Positions 33,877 to 45,000 of a DNA stretch of 64,000 nucleotides are shown here, piece by piece. A model generated the notes under the pieces. It was given only the letters and a program-made list of their open reading frames with translations. It made no database searches and had not been told where the DNA came from. Made by a program: the position numbers and the translations under genes. Source of the stretch: Glutinoglossum americanum (Eukaryota; Ascomycota; Geoglossomycetes; Geoglossales; Geoglossaceae); NCBI GenBank assembly GCA_020080175.1, contig JAGHQL010000032.1, positions 62,001-126,000 of the forward strand. Reading direction: 5' to 3'. The stretch's first letter is position 1. Each line of letters begins with the position of its first letter.

Positions 33877-34029
33877 TAAAAAAAATAAAAATAAATTGTG
33901 ACTAGGTACTACCATAAGGATGGTGACCTGGTGGAAGACGAGATTCGGGGGCGGGGAGCGGCTTCAAAGGTGGTAAAGTTGATCGAAGAGGGGGGAACCG
34001 GTATCAGAGGCTACATACTATGCGAGATT

Positions 34030-34330
34030 GATACGATTGGATGAGATACGCCATAGCCAAACGCCTCGAAGAATATGATAGGTTAACAGCGGGAACGGAA
34101 AAAGAAAAGGAGCCGCCAATAGCAAGGGACCTGGCATTACTAAGACGACTCCCCCAAGACAACTAGAAGGGCCACAAGCTAGTAGCTAGGTGGGAAGGGC
34201 CGTAGTGGCTGAAGAAGATACAAAGTACGGTCAGCTAGGGTAGATAACGGACCTAAACTCAGAAGAGGAGCTAGGACGATACCATATCAATGACCTAAAG
34301 GCCTCCGTACCTAGGACAGAGTACAGCTCG
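34030..34330 (+). mobile_element. Fossil retroelement fragment (polyprotein tail-like)
   Basis: Short stretches resemble the C-terminal tail of fungal retroelement polyproteins (the 'R-W-E-G-P' and 'G-R-Y-H' type motifs). Only this end part is seen, with no terminal repeats found, so LTR versus LINE origin cannot be decided. It is broken in several places and looks old. Confidence 0.35.
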
Positions 34331-34562
34331 GTCAAGTGGGAATGGGGAACCGCGGTAGAGGAACGACTGGGATGGGATGGGGAGTGAACGAGGAGGCACA
34401 CAAAGCCATGGTTCCGGACCTGGCATGTGACCAAAGGGGGAGCGACTCTACCGGGGGCCCAAGAACGCCTTCCCAGGACGCACGGCGTCTATATCCTAGT
34501 CTAGGCAAATGGTATTGGTGGAGGAAGAAAGCTGGAAAAAACCCCAGTGAATATTTACCCCC

Positions 34563-36631
34563 TTAGATAGCTTCAGCGCCGAGAGAGGAGTGGCGTCCCC
34601 TCGAGGATTGTTCATCATGATCCACCGCCTCAACTTTCAAATCATTAGTTTTCGTATTCGCGTAAAGTTCGTGTATGTGCTGTGCTTCTTGATTATCTAA
34701 CTCTTGCAGAGGCCTCTGCGACCCTAGCTCATGTGTGCGCGATTCTGGCCCTGACATTTCAACGGCGTTATAGTAGTTGTGGCTCTCCCCTGGTGGTGGC
34801 GGTATGGCGGGCTCAGGTTGTCGTCTTCTGTATAGGAAGAAGCTTAGAGAGACAAGTAGAACCAGGCCTACGAAGCCACCGGCTACGCCTCCAGCGATGG
34901 CACCAACAGGGATATGGCTGCTGCCCTGAGAGTTGCTGTCACCCGGAGATTTGCCGTCGCCCGGAGATTTACCGCCGCCTGGAGAATTACTGCTGGAGGC
35001 TGTAGCGGAGGAACTACTACCGGTCGTTGTTGGTCTGTTGGCGGTCATAATGTCTTCAAGTGCTGAGTCATTCCATGAACCCGGGTATCGTGAACTAGTG
35101 ACATTGTTAGTCCTAAGCCAGGCAGCATATATTTAGGAGCTGCAGTGGTGTTACTTTTGAGCATAGTAAGATTTTATCATCTGCGGCGGGACATATGCTG
35201 CTGCGTGTGCATCATAACCGCTCGCCCACATGAGATCTGTCATATCGAAGACCCCTAGCCCGTTCTCCCATTGGTCTGGGATCGAGGCCAAGGGTATATT
35301 AGCATCGCGTCCACCGATCACAAGCATCTGGCGACCGCCGACAAGCTGACAGTCGTGATTGGAGCGCCTTTGCGAAGTGGAATTGGATACACGGAACCAA
35401 ACAAACGATGGCAAGGATAAGATAAAAACTTCTGTAAAGTCTGCGATAATCGGATCGACAATTTTATCTTCTCTATGACCTCCGTAGATGAAGCTTGAGA
35501 CGATGGTTAGTTTTTGAGAATAGAGGCGCGCGGGGGTGGATATCTTGCTTCTGTTGTGGTGGTGCGCAAAATGGTTCGGGCTTGTGTTTTACTTTTACCC
35601 TTTTGGGGAGTGAACTCACATTTCATAAGAACTATTGTCTGCTGCCGAGACGCCAGTCATGCAAAACTCCGTACGCGGGGAAGGAATATCCCCACTAGCT
35701 GTTTGAGAATGCCACCGTCTGGAGGATATATCATAGAGCGAGACATGGCCCATATCTATCAGATCCAACCCTGCTTCGTACTGAAACGTCTGGTTTGGAG
35801 GCACGCTGCCTCCTAAGACCACCAATACTCCCTCTTGGCCAAATATTGGTACAAACTGTGCCTCTCCAAGGACCCTATATCCGCTGGGTGAGCTTGCCGA
35901 GGAACTTTCATTGGTCCAAGAGCTCTTTTGGAAGTCGAAGGTTGTCAGACCAGATACCGAGACGTTCATTGGGATGCTGTACGTGGGAGGCTGCATAACT
36001 CCCCCAAGGCTGTAGAAAGCCTTCGAGCTGGATGTGAACTGAGATCCATAAACTCCAATTAAACTAGACCCAGAAGCCTTGATGGGAGTGCTGATTTGTT
36101 CCCACGATGCGCCTCCGGACCCGTCCGGCTTGAATCCCCAGATTGCGTTATTCTGAACCGAAGGATAAGGCCATCCACCAAACGAGTATACCATTTCTGA
36201 CACAGGGTCGTACCAAATCATCGGACGCCGGGAATTAAGATAACCAGTTGGTTTGGTGGTGCTGACCGCATTAACGGTGCTGTTTGTCCATGATGATGAC
36301 AGCGAGATCGCTACTGTTGAGCTGACTGCACCGGGCTGGGTTGGTATTTTCCGTAACTAGTAAGCTATTCTGGGCGATATCTTACATTCTTGAAGTTTGA
36401 TTTTGCTATCCTCAAGAGAGACGACCTCCCCTCCGTCAATATAGAGCCAATTGTCGACAATAGTAGCTAAGCGACAGCTTTAGTTAGCTGCGTTGGACTC
36501 CCTATAGCAATAGGAGGAAGCGAATTGCGCTACCTACATCGTTGTAACATCCACAGTACGAAGCCTGATGGGAGCCACGAAGAGTGGGCTATTTGAGCGA
36601 CCGCGCAAACGATGGCCAAAGCAACCCGCAT
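34563..36631 (-). CDS. Kelch-repeat membrane protein with signal peptide
   Basis: Type I surface or secretory-pathway membrane protein. Exons on the minus strand: 36631-36538, 36466-36386, 36325-35620, 35493-35155 and 35094-34563; 583 residues. MRVALAIVCAVAQIAHS is a signal peptide. Kelch-like blades follow: NWLYIDGGEV, MVYSFGGWPYP, AFYSLGGVM, VLVVLGGSVP, FIYGGHRED and MLVIGGRDA, a six-bladed propeller pattern with several N-x-S/T sites. After a Ser/Gly-rich stalk (about residues 425-455) a single helix, AIAGGVAGGFVGLVLLVSLS, is followed by FFLYRRRQPEP and an acidic cytoplasmic tail of about 90 residues. Ligand and role are unknown. It resembles fungal Kelch 'cell wall anchor' proteins. The divergent GT34 gene shares its upstream region. 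Confidence 0.85.
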
Positions 36632-37948
36632 GGTTTAGAGGCCACGGTCTCTTTTAAGGAACGGAACAATGCATCGCGATGAGGGTCGTCTACGGTCCCG
36701 TAGTCATGGGGGTCCTTCAATCATATACTCTATGGCGCAAGGTACTGGTAATTTTTTGTGCTGACCTCTGTGGTATTCTACAGGGCCCTCCGTTGGGTTC
36801 CGTTGGACCCTGCAGGGATCTGAAATTCCATCTCATAGTACACCGTCACATCACGACCAATATGTTCGGGGGGGACTCTAATTAGATTTCAACCTCCGGC
36901 TCCAGTGGCCAGGTCAAAAGACTGGGGAAGTTTTTGGGGTCGCTTTTAAGGTTCTGGAGGATCTAAGCCCTGGGCGGGTGTCTTGGAACATAAACCATAG
37001 CGACGGGACTATTTAGACTCCCCAAACATGCCACATCTCGGCAGAACCCCGAGTTGCATCATCTTGGAAACTCCCTATGTTATTTTCGGTAGTCCTGGCC
37101 CTCTGCCATCCTTATTCCTGGCTTCGTTTACGCCTACTTGTATGGCGGGGCCGTGATAATGCAGGGTAGCTATCACGGTAGTTGACCCAAGCCCGACCTG
37201 TTTAATATCAATCCTTGGTACTTGTACCGTGGGTAAAGAACTATGGATTTCTTCCGGCTTATATCTGGGAAAAGCAGTATTGACATGTAGGCATTTTCTG
37301 CAGGTTGTGTGTGTGTATGTGTGTATGTATGTAAGTAGTACGGTGCGAGAGGCGTGAAGGGATAGGGGTAGCGTGGCTTCTGGAGGAGCCAACAGTGCAT
37401 TTTCTATCGCCCCGGAGAAGGCGCAAAAACCCGGGTCTTGCACAGATTTGGTCACGTGGGTTGGGGGTTGCTCGGCTGTTTCTGCATATTTTTAGGCCTC
37501 TCGCGTATGTAATTTACGATCCCTACAAAGGAGCATTTAACAGCTGTAGTCATTGGCAGTGCTATCGGGGAACTAGTGACTGTATTTACACCAAACACTG
37601 CTTTGGCCATAAAATAGAAGAGCGTATTGCACCGTATTCATATAAAAGTTTCGATTGCTTGTAGCGACAAAGTGGCCGGTGGTTTGAAAAATTGATCTGC
37701 GTGCGTCAACGCCTAGCGCTAGAGTGAGTGGGTGGGGCGGCGTCAGAAGACAGATTTTCGTATTCAGCCTCAGGTAAGCCTGAGCAATGTAAGCTCAGCG
37801 AATCACCCCCTTCAGCTTATATATACCGACCATGCCGTAGTCTTGACGTGAACACTGCAACACCGTTATCCTCCTTCGAGATTCTTGGAGGCACTTACAT
37901 ACTGCTTAATTGCATCTCTAAAGGCGGGGACAAAGCCCCTGAAGCAAG
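36632..37948. other. Divergent region between the Kelch and GT34 genes
   Basis: 1.3 kb. A GT/AT microsatellite lies at 37306-37333. A frame open from 37728 lacks an ATG and only becomes credible after the splice into the GT34 gene. No other gene is supported. Confidence 0.5.
37306..37333. repeat. GT-rich microsatellite
   Basis: About 28 bases of TG and TATG units, a simple sequence repeat prone to length change. Confidence 0.85.
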
Positions 37949-39335
37949 ATGCTGTCAGGTCGTCGGTAAGCCCCTTGATCTTCCTTGCTGCTCGCGATCG
38001 TCTCTTCACGGAAGGAAAGGAAGTCACTTATCGGATAGAAATCGCAGGGTAGCGACAGTGCTCCTTGCGGCTCTGACTGTTTACTGCATCACCTACGTAC
38101 CGTACCCATACCGAACGGGCGGCTTCAAGAGCCCCACAAATGCGAACGGATCATTATCATCAGGATCGCCATGGCTATCATCACCAACATCCCCCTCACC
38201 ATCGGATAAGGGCGACCATGTGGAACCCGTTGACTTTACCCACCGCCAAAGCTGGCGTTTCGACGTCGACCCTTTCAAAAAGTTCAATCCCAAGGGCCCC
38301 AAACCAGAGAACATCATCATCCTAACAGCTACCGACGGGAATGGGAACAATGCGGAGATCCCGGATCTGCTCGAGAACGTCGGTCACAATCGTCAGGAGT
38401 ATTGCGATTACCATGGGTATATTTGCGTGTTTACGAATATCACGAAGTACGACCTCGAGGATAAGCACCCGGTACGTTTCTTTCTCTTCTCTATTCTTGT
38501 AGGGTAGAGGGCGGGATAGACCATTTAATGGATACTTCCATTACCACAAGGGGCTATACATGCAGAGCAGGAAACAATCATGCGTTCCCGCTCCAACCCT
38601 GTCAAGGATCCTATCCACCCCCTCCCCTCTTTCGTTCCAACTGCAACCCGGCTAACGTAAGACAAAAACCTCCAGGTCTGGGCCAAAATCCCCGGCATAG
38701 CGCAGGCCTTCCATGAGCACCCAGACTCTGAGTGGCTCTGGTGGCTCGACATGGACGCCATAATCATGACACCCTCCATCGACTTGAGTTCTCACATCCT
38801 CTCCCACACCGCCATCGCCTCTAGCATAAAAAAGAATGAGCCTATTAAGCTTGGTAGCGAGAAAGCCGTTAGCAATGTAACTACTGCCGCGAACCCCCTC
38901 CCCGCCGACATTGATATACTCGTTGCTCAAGATCAAAACGGGATCAACGCTGGCAGCTTCATGATTCGGCGCAGCCTGTTCTCGCGGTTCCTCCTAGACA
39001 TGTGGACAGAGCCCCTCTTCATGAGTCTCGATGCGCCTGGCCGGGAACAAGACGCTCTCATGAACTTCTTCCTCGAACACCCAATTGTGAGGGAACACAC
39101 TGGCTTGGTAGAGATGCGGATGTTCAATGCTTATTCGGTGGGGCCTCCAGGGTATGGATGGAGGGACGGAGACCTGGCGGTGCATTTTGCGGGTTGCTGG
39201 GTTGATCATCACTGTATGGAGGCGTTTCAAGAGCACTGGAAGAAGAGAGGGGAGGTTAGGAACTTGCCGCATGGGGAGGAGAAGTTGAGGAAGGCTAATC
39301 AATACAGGGGGTGGTCACTTCCTACGTATTCATGA
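37949..39335 (+). CDS. GT34 family glycosyltransferase (Mnn10/Gma12-like)
   Basis: Golgi type II membrane enzyme adding alpha-linked mannose or galactose to glycans, as Mnn10/Mnn11 and Gma12 do. Exons 37949-37965, 38024-38471 and 38676-39335 give 374 residues. A short basic tail (MLSGRRHLSDRNRR) precedes the anchor VATVLLAALTVYCITYVPY. A Ser/Pro stem runs to about residue 95. The catalytic domain shows IIILTATDG, HGYICVF, VWAKIPGIAQAF, the metal-binding DxD in WLWWLDMDAIIM, QDQNGINAGSF, REQDALMNFF and HFAGCWVD. The first exon is 17 nt. It is chosen because the open frame upstream of the second exon has no ATG and the join keeps a sensible cytoplasmic tail; that start is moderately sure. The 204-nt intron 2 is long for this window. 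Confidence 0.87.
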
Positions 39336-39887
39336 GTGGGTGGCGGATCCTGCTTCTTTCTCTCTTTCGTTTGGTATTTACAGCATGTACCAAAGATCTC
39401 TTCGATTTTTTCCCTTGCCATCATCTCCTCATTCTCGCTCTTCTGGCGCTCATGTACCACCACCATTTGTAATTTTGGATTCCTGGAGTTCCGGAGAATG
39501 GGTGGGTAGCTTTTTTAGGCCTCCCAAAAAAGGGGATATGATATATATATATCCAAGTTCATACACCTGTTGTGACTGCGATGGTTTGGATGCTTTTGCC
39601 CTGTTTATACAATTTTTGCGCCCAGAGAGGCGGGATGAACGCGGGAGAAGATAATTAGGCAGCGCTGGTGAATGAATGAGCATTGAATCCTGAATAAGTA
39701 TACGGACGTTTTTAATTACTAAGTTATCGTTTTTTTCGTTCGCACAGATGATAATGCCCTACGGTTCTCCGTATAAATTTGTTTCTTCGGCGAGCCAAGG
39801 AAGCCCAAATGGCAGTTTTCAACGTTCGACATTTTTGCGCAGAGGAAGCCATGTCTAGCCTAGAATAGAGAGGAGCTTGCTCTTGAC
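39336..39887. other. Intergenic between the GT34 and BCS1 genes
   Basis: 552 bp. A short TA run is at about 39539-39550. No gene supported. Confidence 0.5.
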
Positions 39888-41550
39888 ATGGGACCTCTAA
39901 CGACTCCGCCAGCGCTGCCGCCGGCACCTCCAGAGACACCGATAGGGTATGTGTCCCCGCGGGATCAATCGAGTAAGCAGTTCGGGGGTGTTTCGTCGGG
40001 CAGTGGGGACGGGAATATCTTGACTCAATTGGCGGGGAATCCGTTTTTCACAGCCGTTGGTCTCCCGCCGATTACACCCGCTACATTCTGCCATTCCTTC
40101 TGTTCTTGCATTTACGGAATGGGCGACGAGGAAGCAAATGCTGATCTGGAATTGAATCGTCTAGGGATTCGGACTCGCTGGTCTAGGTGCCGTCCTCGCG
40201 CTCGCACAACGAGGCGTCCGTCAAGGCGCAGCGCTCCTTAGGAGGCGGCTCCTCGTCGATCTGGAGATCAGCCGGAACGATGAGTCTTATCAGTGGTTTT
40301 TACATTGGATGTCGCAGTACCAACGGGCGCAGATTTCTGGCACCTCTGTTTTGGCATCGGAGCGAGCAAAGCTTGATGGAGGAGGAGCGACAACCATAAT
40401 GAAGGACGAGAAACCCAGTATACTAACCTCAATAATCAAAAAACTAACCCCGGGTCTCCACCATCTCTCCATCCAAACCTCCAAAATCAACAACCCAAAT
40501 GGCAGCCTAAACACACACTTCTCACTAATCCCCGGCCCAGGCCGACACATCCTCCGCTATAAAAACACCTTCCTATCAGTCCACCGCGTGCGGGAGTCTA
40601 AAGCCCTCGACCTCCAAACCGGCACCCCTTGGGAGACGGTCACGCTCACAACCCTCTACTCCCATAGGCATATTTTCGAATCCCTCTTCACGGAAGCCCA
40701 CCAACTGGCCATGCAACTCCAAGAGGGAAAAACCATCATCTTCACTGCTTGGGGCACGGAATGGCGTGCTTTTGGCCAGCCCCGGAGGAAAAGACCCCTT
40801 GAGTCCGTCGTTCTGGATAAGGGGATAGCGGAACAGATCGTGAGGGACGTGAAAGATTTCCTAGGGTCTAGTGAATGGTATTCCTCCCGCGGCATCCCGT
40901 ACAGGAGAGGCTACCTCCTCCACGGGCCCCCCGGAAGCGGTAAATCCTCCTTCATCCAAGCCCTAGCCAGCACCCTCGACTACAACATCTCCCTCCTGAA
41001 CCTCTCCGAACGCGGCCTGACCGACGACCGCCTCAACCACCTCCTAACCAACACCCCAGCACGCACCATAATCCTCCTCGAGGACATCGACGCCGCCTTC
41101 ACCACCCGCAGAACCCAAACCTCATCCGACGGCTACCGCGGCGCAAACGTGACGTTCTCCGGCCTCCTCAACGCCCTCGACGGCGTCGCCTCCGCCGAAG
41201 AACGCATCGTCTTCCTGACCACGAACCACGTCCACCGCCTCGACCCGGCGCTCGTCCGCCCGGGCAGGGTCGACATGTCGGTGCATCTTGGATACGCCAC
41301 GAGGTGGCAGATTGAGCGGCTGTGGGGGAGGTTTTACGGCGAGGATTTGGACCCTGGGGGAGAGGGGAAGAGGAGGTTTTTGGGGAGGCTGGAGGAGGTG
41401 GGGTTGGTGTCTAGGGAGGGGGAAGAAGGGGAGGGAGCGGTTAGTACGGCGGCGTTGCAGGGGTTATTTCTTTTCCATAAGGGGGATGTGGAGGGGGCTG
41501 TTGCGGGGGTGGAGGGGTTAGTTGGGGGGGAGAGAGGGGACGTGGTGTAG
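39888..41550 (+). CDS. BCS1: Bcs1, mitochondrial AAA chaperone for complex III
   Basis: Inner-membrane AAA-ATPase that moves the folded Rieske iron-sulfur protein into the cytochrome bc1 complex. Exons 39888-40055 and 40165-41550 give 517 residues. A Pro-rich N-terminus leads to the membrane segment around residues 53-75 (NPFFTAGFGLAGLGAVLALA), where the intron join is phase 0 and restores the family sequence. The Bcs1-specific domain follows (SQYQRAQISGTSV, TLYSHRHIFESLF). The AAA module has Walker A GPPGSGKSS (about 310-318), Walker B TIILLEDIDAAF (about 357-368), FSGLLNALDGV and FLTTNHVHRLDPALVRPGRVD. The C-terminal quarter (41330-41550) is very G-rich and encodes a Gly/Glu-rich tail, less typical of the family. 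The ATG at 39888 is the only start in frame. Confidence 0.9.
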
Positions 41551-42023
41551 TGGGGAATTTTGAGTACTGTGTATTATACAGATGTGCACGCATGTAAAAT
41601 AAAACTCGTGGTATCAGAGTGGCGATTTGGGAAACCGCTAGACTACTCTTCAGTAAGTTATTTACATCACCCATAGCCTGATTGGATGAACGATTGGTAT
41701 AACTCTCGCCTTTCCTCTCTTTCCGCCAACCCCCTTACAGTAAGTTCAGGGAGTCATGCTTATAGACCTATACTTGGGCGCTCAATGTATCTTATTGGAT
41801 GCTGTATAGTACTGTATTGTGAGGACCTTCTATCTATCTATCTGGCCAAACAATACTCTCGTTATTTTAATTTTTTTGCAGGTGAGAATAGGCAAAGTTA
41901 AGCGCCGCCATCCATGAGATCCTGACCGTTAGCGAAACCGACCCATGTGATACGACTATGAACTCCCCTCTCGAAGTCCCGGGCCCGACGAAGGAAAGTT
42001 GAGATGGAAAAGGGAGGACAGTT
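41551..42023. other. Convergent intergenic, BCS1 / E2 gene
   Basis: 473 bp between convergent gene ends, with a short CTAT repeat near 41830-41842. No gene. Confidence 0.5.
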
Positions 42024-45000
42024 TTAGGCTTTGGTCTTTCCGCCTGGCTCTGCATCTTCAGCAGCAACAGCAGTGATACCGCTTTCTAGTTCCTCGAGCA
42101 AATTTCTCCCTTTGCCAGCCCTGGTCCAACTACGGTGCGTGCGCCATGAATGGGCATCTCGGGGGTCGTAGCTCTTGATGCATGCCGCGGACGCTGACCA
42201 CTCAGTGACAGTTTCGAGAATCTTAGCGCCGTTGATAGTAAAATGCTCCTTGACAACATCCTATAATAGTAGTCAGCATACTGCTTCATTAGGTTGCGGT
42301 GAAGGAAGTGGGGCTTTCCTTCCATATCCCCGTTCTCTTTTCCGGGTCTGTTAGCCAATCTAGCATGGCGTAGCGGACGCATTGGACTTTGACATAGTTA
42401 TTAAAGTTTTCGCTAGCACTATCTCTACCACTCGGTTCCACGCGACCAGGTTCATTGTAGTATGGCTTTGGGCAGAGGATCATGGACTGAATAGAAATGA
42501 AGACCTGCAGTAGGGTAGAGAGGCGAGGCTGCCACATCTCAGAAGGAGCGCCAGACCAGGTACCTAGAATCGAAAGACAGACTAAGGCCTGGGGTTAGTA
42601 GGTTTTCTAAATTGGAGATATTGGCCACGCACCTTTGCCGTCAGGATAGAGATTTGGGTTGAAACCAACGGTTCCGCCGCCAGTAGTTTTGAGTTGGCAT
42701 TTTGGGGGGCAGTTCGGATATGCCTCGGGACACCATACATCGAACTCAAATAACCCACCTTCGTATGGCGTGCCCTCAGGACCGATGATCAAGCATTTTA
42801 TGACATCTGGCCTCCCATCGCTGACTCTAACGAAAATCCCTTCTGGGAGCGAGGTTGCCATGGTAGCAAGCTCTTTGGTGAGGTGCATTATTCTGCCTTT
42901 AGGGGAGTGGCGTAATGACTGAATCTCAGTCATGTGATAGTGGCTGCTTGTGAAGTCATTAATATGTTCGAATGAGTGGTTCTGATGGAAACGCATTTGC
43001 CTCTGACGATAGGACTGCGCGCTTTCCTCCAGGGAGGACCCGGTGTTGCTGGGTTTCTTGAGGTCGTCGTCAGAAGCCTTCTGCTTCCCCTTGCCGTTTC
43101 CACGGGGTCGGCTCTGCCCAACTTGTTCTCGTGCACGTTGTTTGCTCCATTCAACACTTGGCTGCATGCTTTCAAATACGCTAACAATCTCAACGCAGAG
43201 AGCGATGGTGCTCATGTCTTCGCCTTCGATATCCTGATAGTCTGATGTCCCTAAGCCCTTCATTATGACTCTCGCTTGCTTCACAAGCTTCTCTAGCAGT
43301 TCCCAGAGTGTCGTGGATGTATCATTTTCAAGCTCCAGTTCGCCTTCACACCCAGCGATTTTGAGGAGTCCCGATGACATTCGCTTGATTTCACGTGGAA
43401 GACCGAGGAAGGAAGCAATCGGTGTACATTGGCCAATCCTCCTCGTTAGTCCGAGTAGAGCCACATACAAGTCGGATCGCTTAGAGATGTCTGTCATGCT
43501 ATCGTTTCTTAGTAGTTCCTCCATCTTTTCGCCAAGCCACGAGGCGTTCAGCATTGTTAGAAGGATGTCGACATCCACCGGGTATGTATGATGGCTTGGT
43601 AAATCGTACTCTTTAGGCATTGCTTCAGTCAGCATCTTGAACATGCTGCGCAGCACCTTATCTTGATGCTCCTGTCTTAGGTTCCTTCGCTCCACATGTA
43701 TGCTGGCAACTCTAGCTACTCGTCGACTAGGTGGGGGCGGCACATGAGGGGATGTGTTTGAAGGCCAAGCCTGCGTCCAAGAGATTTCTGAGCCATTTGA
43801 AGGTTTCATGTAGGGGGGAATTGGCGGTTCTGGTGGCGGGGGGATATTCAAAGCGTGAGCCCAATTAGACCCGAAGCTAGACGGAGGGCCATTCTTTGCG
43901 GTCATTTGAGTGAAGCCAGGTAACGGTCCATATGAGAGAGGGGATTGAAAAGGTAGATGCGGGATCGCACCACTATGTGTTTGTGCGTAGTTCTCGAGGG
44001 GATGGGTGTACATATCCCATCCGTGTCCTTGAGGTTTTGTCGAGCTGTTGAGATGCGCTGAAACTTTCGCATTACCTGAATGTATGGATGATGGAGTGTG
44101 GAAAGAAGTATATGGGAGAAAGGTACCTGGTTGATGTAAGTGCGGCTGCGGTATGGGTCCGTCGCGAGGGTTTGGCGCGCCTGTGTTCATCTGATGCTGG
44201 CCAGTACTACTCCGGGTAACGGAAGATAGAATGGGCGGCAGTTGGAACGCGCTTTGGTTCTGCATCACTGGAGAGTGCAGAGGGCTTAGGGGAGCAGATC
44301 GGTGCTGAAAGTTTTGCTGCCCCTGTACGCCATTTGCTAGCTGAGGCTGCAGCGTTGTTTTCTTAGCAGCTCCTGTTGAAGCAGAGCGCTGGGCCAACCT
44401 AAAGGACTTCGAAGCAGACGAGCCTTCATCAGAGTCAGGATCAATGACGATAGAGTCATTCGCAGAACCTCCCATCTTTAGGCTGTTAGCTGCTGTTTGT
44501 TTATTGCTTTCTAGGGGTTTGCTTGCGGGCCTCTCCGATGCTCTACCATATTTAAGGCCTTTTGAGAATGACGAGTGCGACGCATGCACTTGCTTGGCTT
44601 CGTCCCCTGAACTAAGGTCAATCAAGGGCGGCGCCTTCTTTTGTGAAGTTTCGCCATCACCGGAACCAAATTGCTGTATTCGCTCGACCGCTGAGGGCGT
44701 AAGTTTTGGGTTTGTCGAGTGATCCCGTGGATGTGGAAGAGAGTTGTAGACACTGGAAGGGTATTTGTGGTGGGGAAACAGCGATTGGGTATCGTATCCA
44801 AAGACGATCGGCATTTTCTTATTCGCTGTCAGGCTGTCCACATATGCTTTGCTACCCTCATCCACCTGCAACAGCTGCTTTGTGAAAGGGTGATCAAACT
44901 GGTGATTACCCTCAACTGGGGGCCGCCATGCGAGATCAGAGAGCGATCCTGGAGAGGTAGGACACGCCCATTCCGCAGGCTTTGTCCCTTTTGTGGGGCT

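Larger units (their letters stand above)
33062..34562. other. Intergenic with transposon remnants
   Basis: 1.5 kb between convergent genes. It contains a MITE at 33655-33876 and a decayed retroelement-like stretch around 34030-34330, both described separately. The rest is AT-rich (for example 33880-33900) and shows no host gene. Confidence 0.6.

Noticed and set aside
37728-37948. GT34 N-terminal extension starting at 37728
   Set aside because: It begins with GTG only; a short ATG exon at 37949 spliced to 38024 gives a normal cytoplasmic tail.
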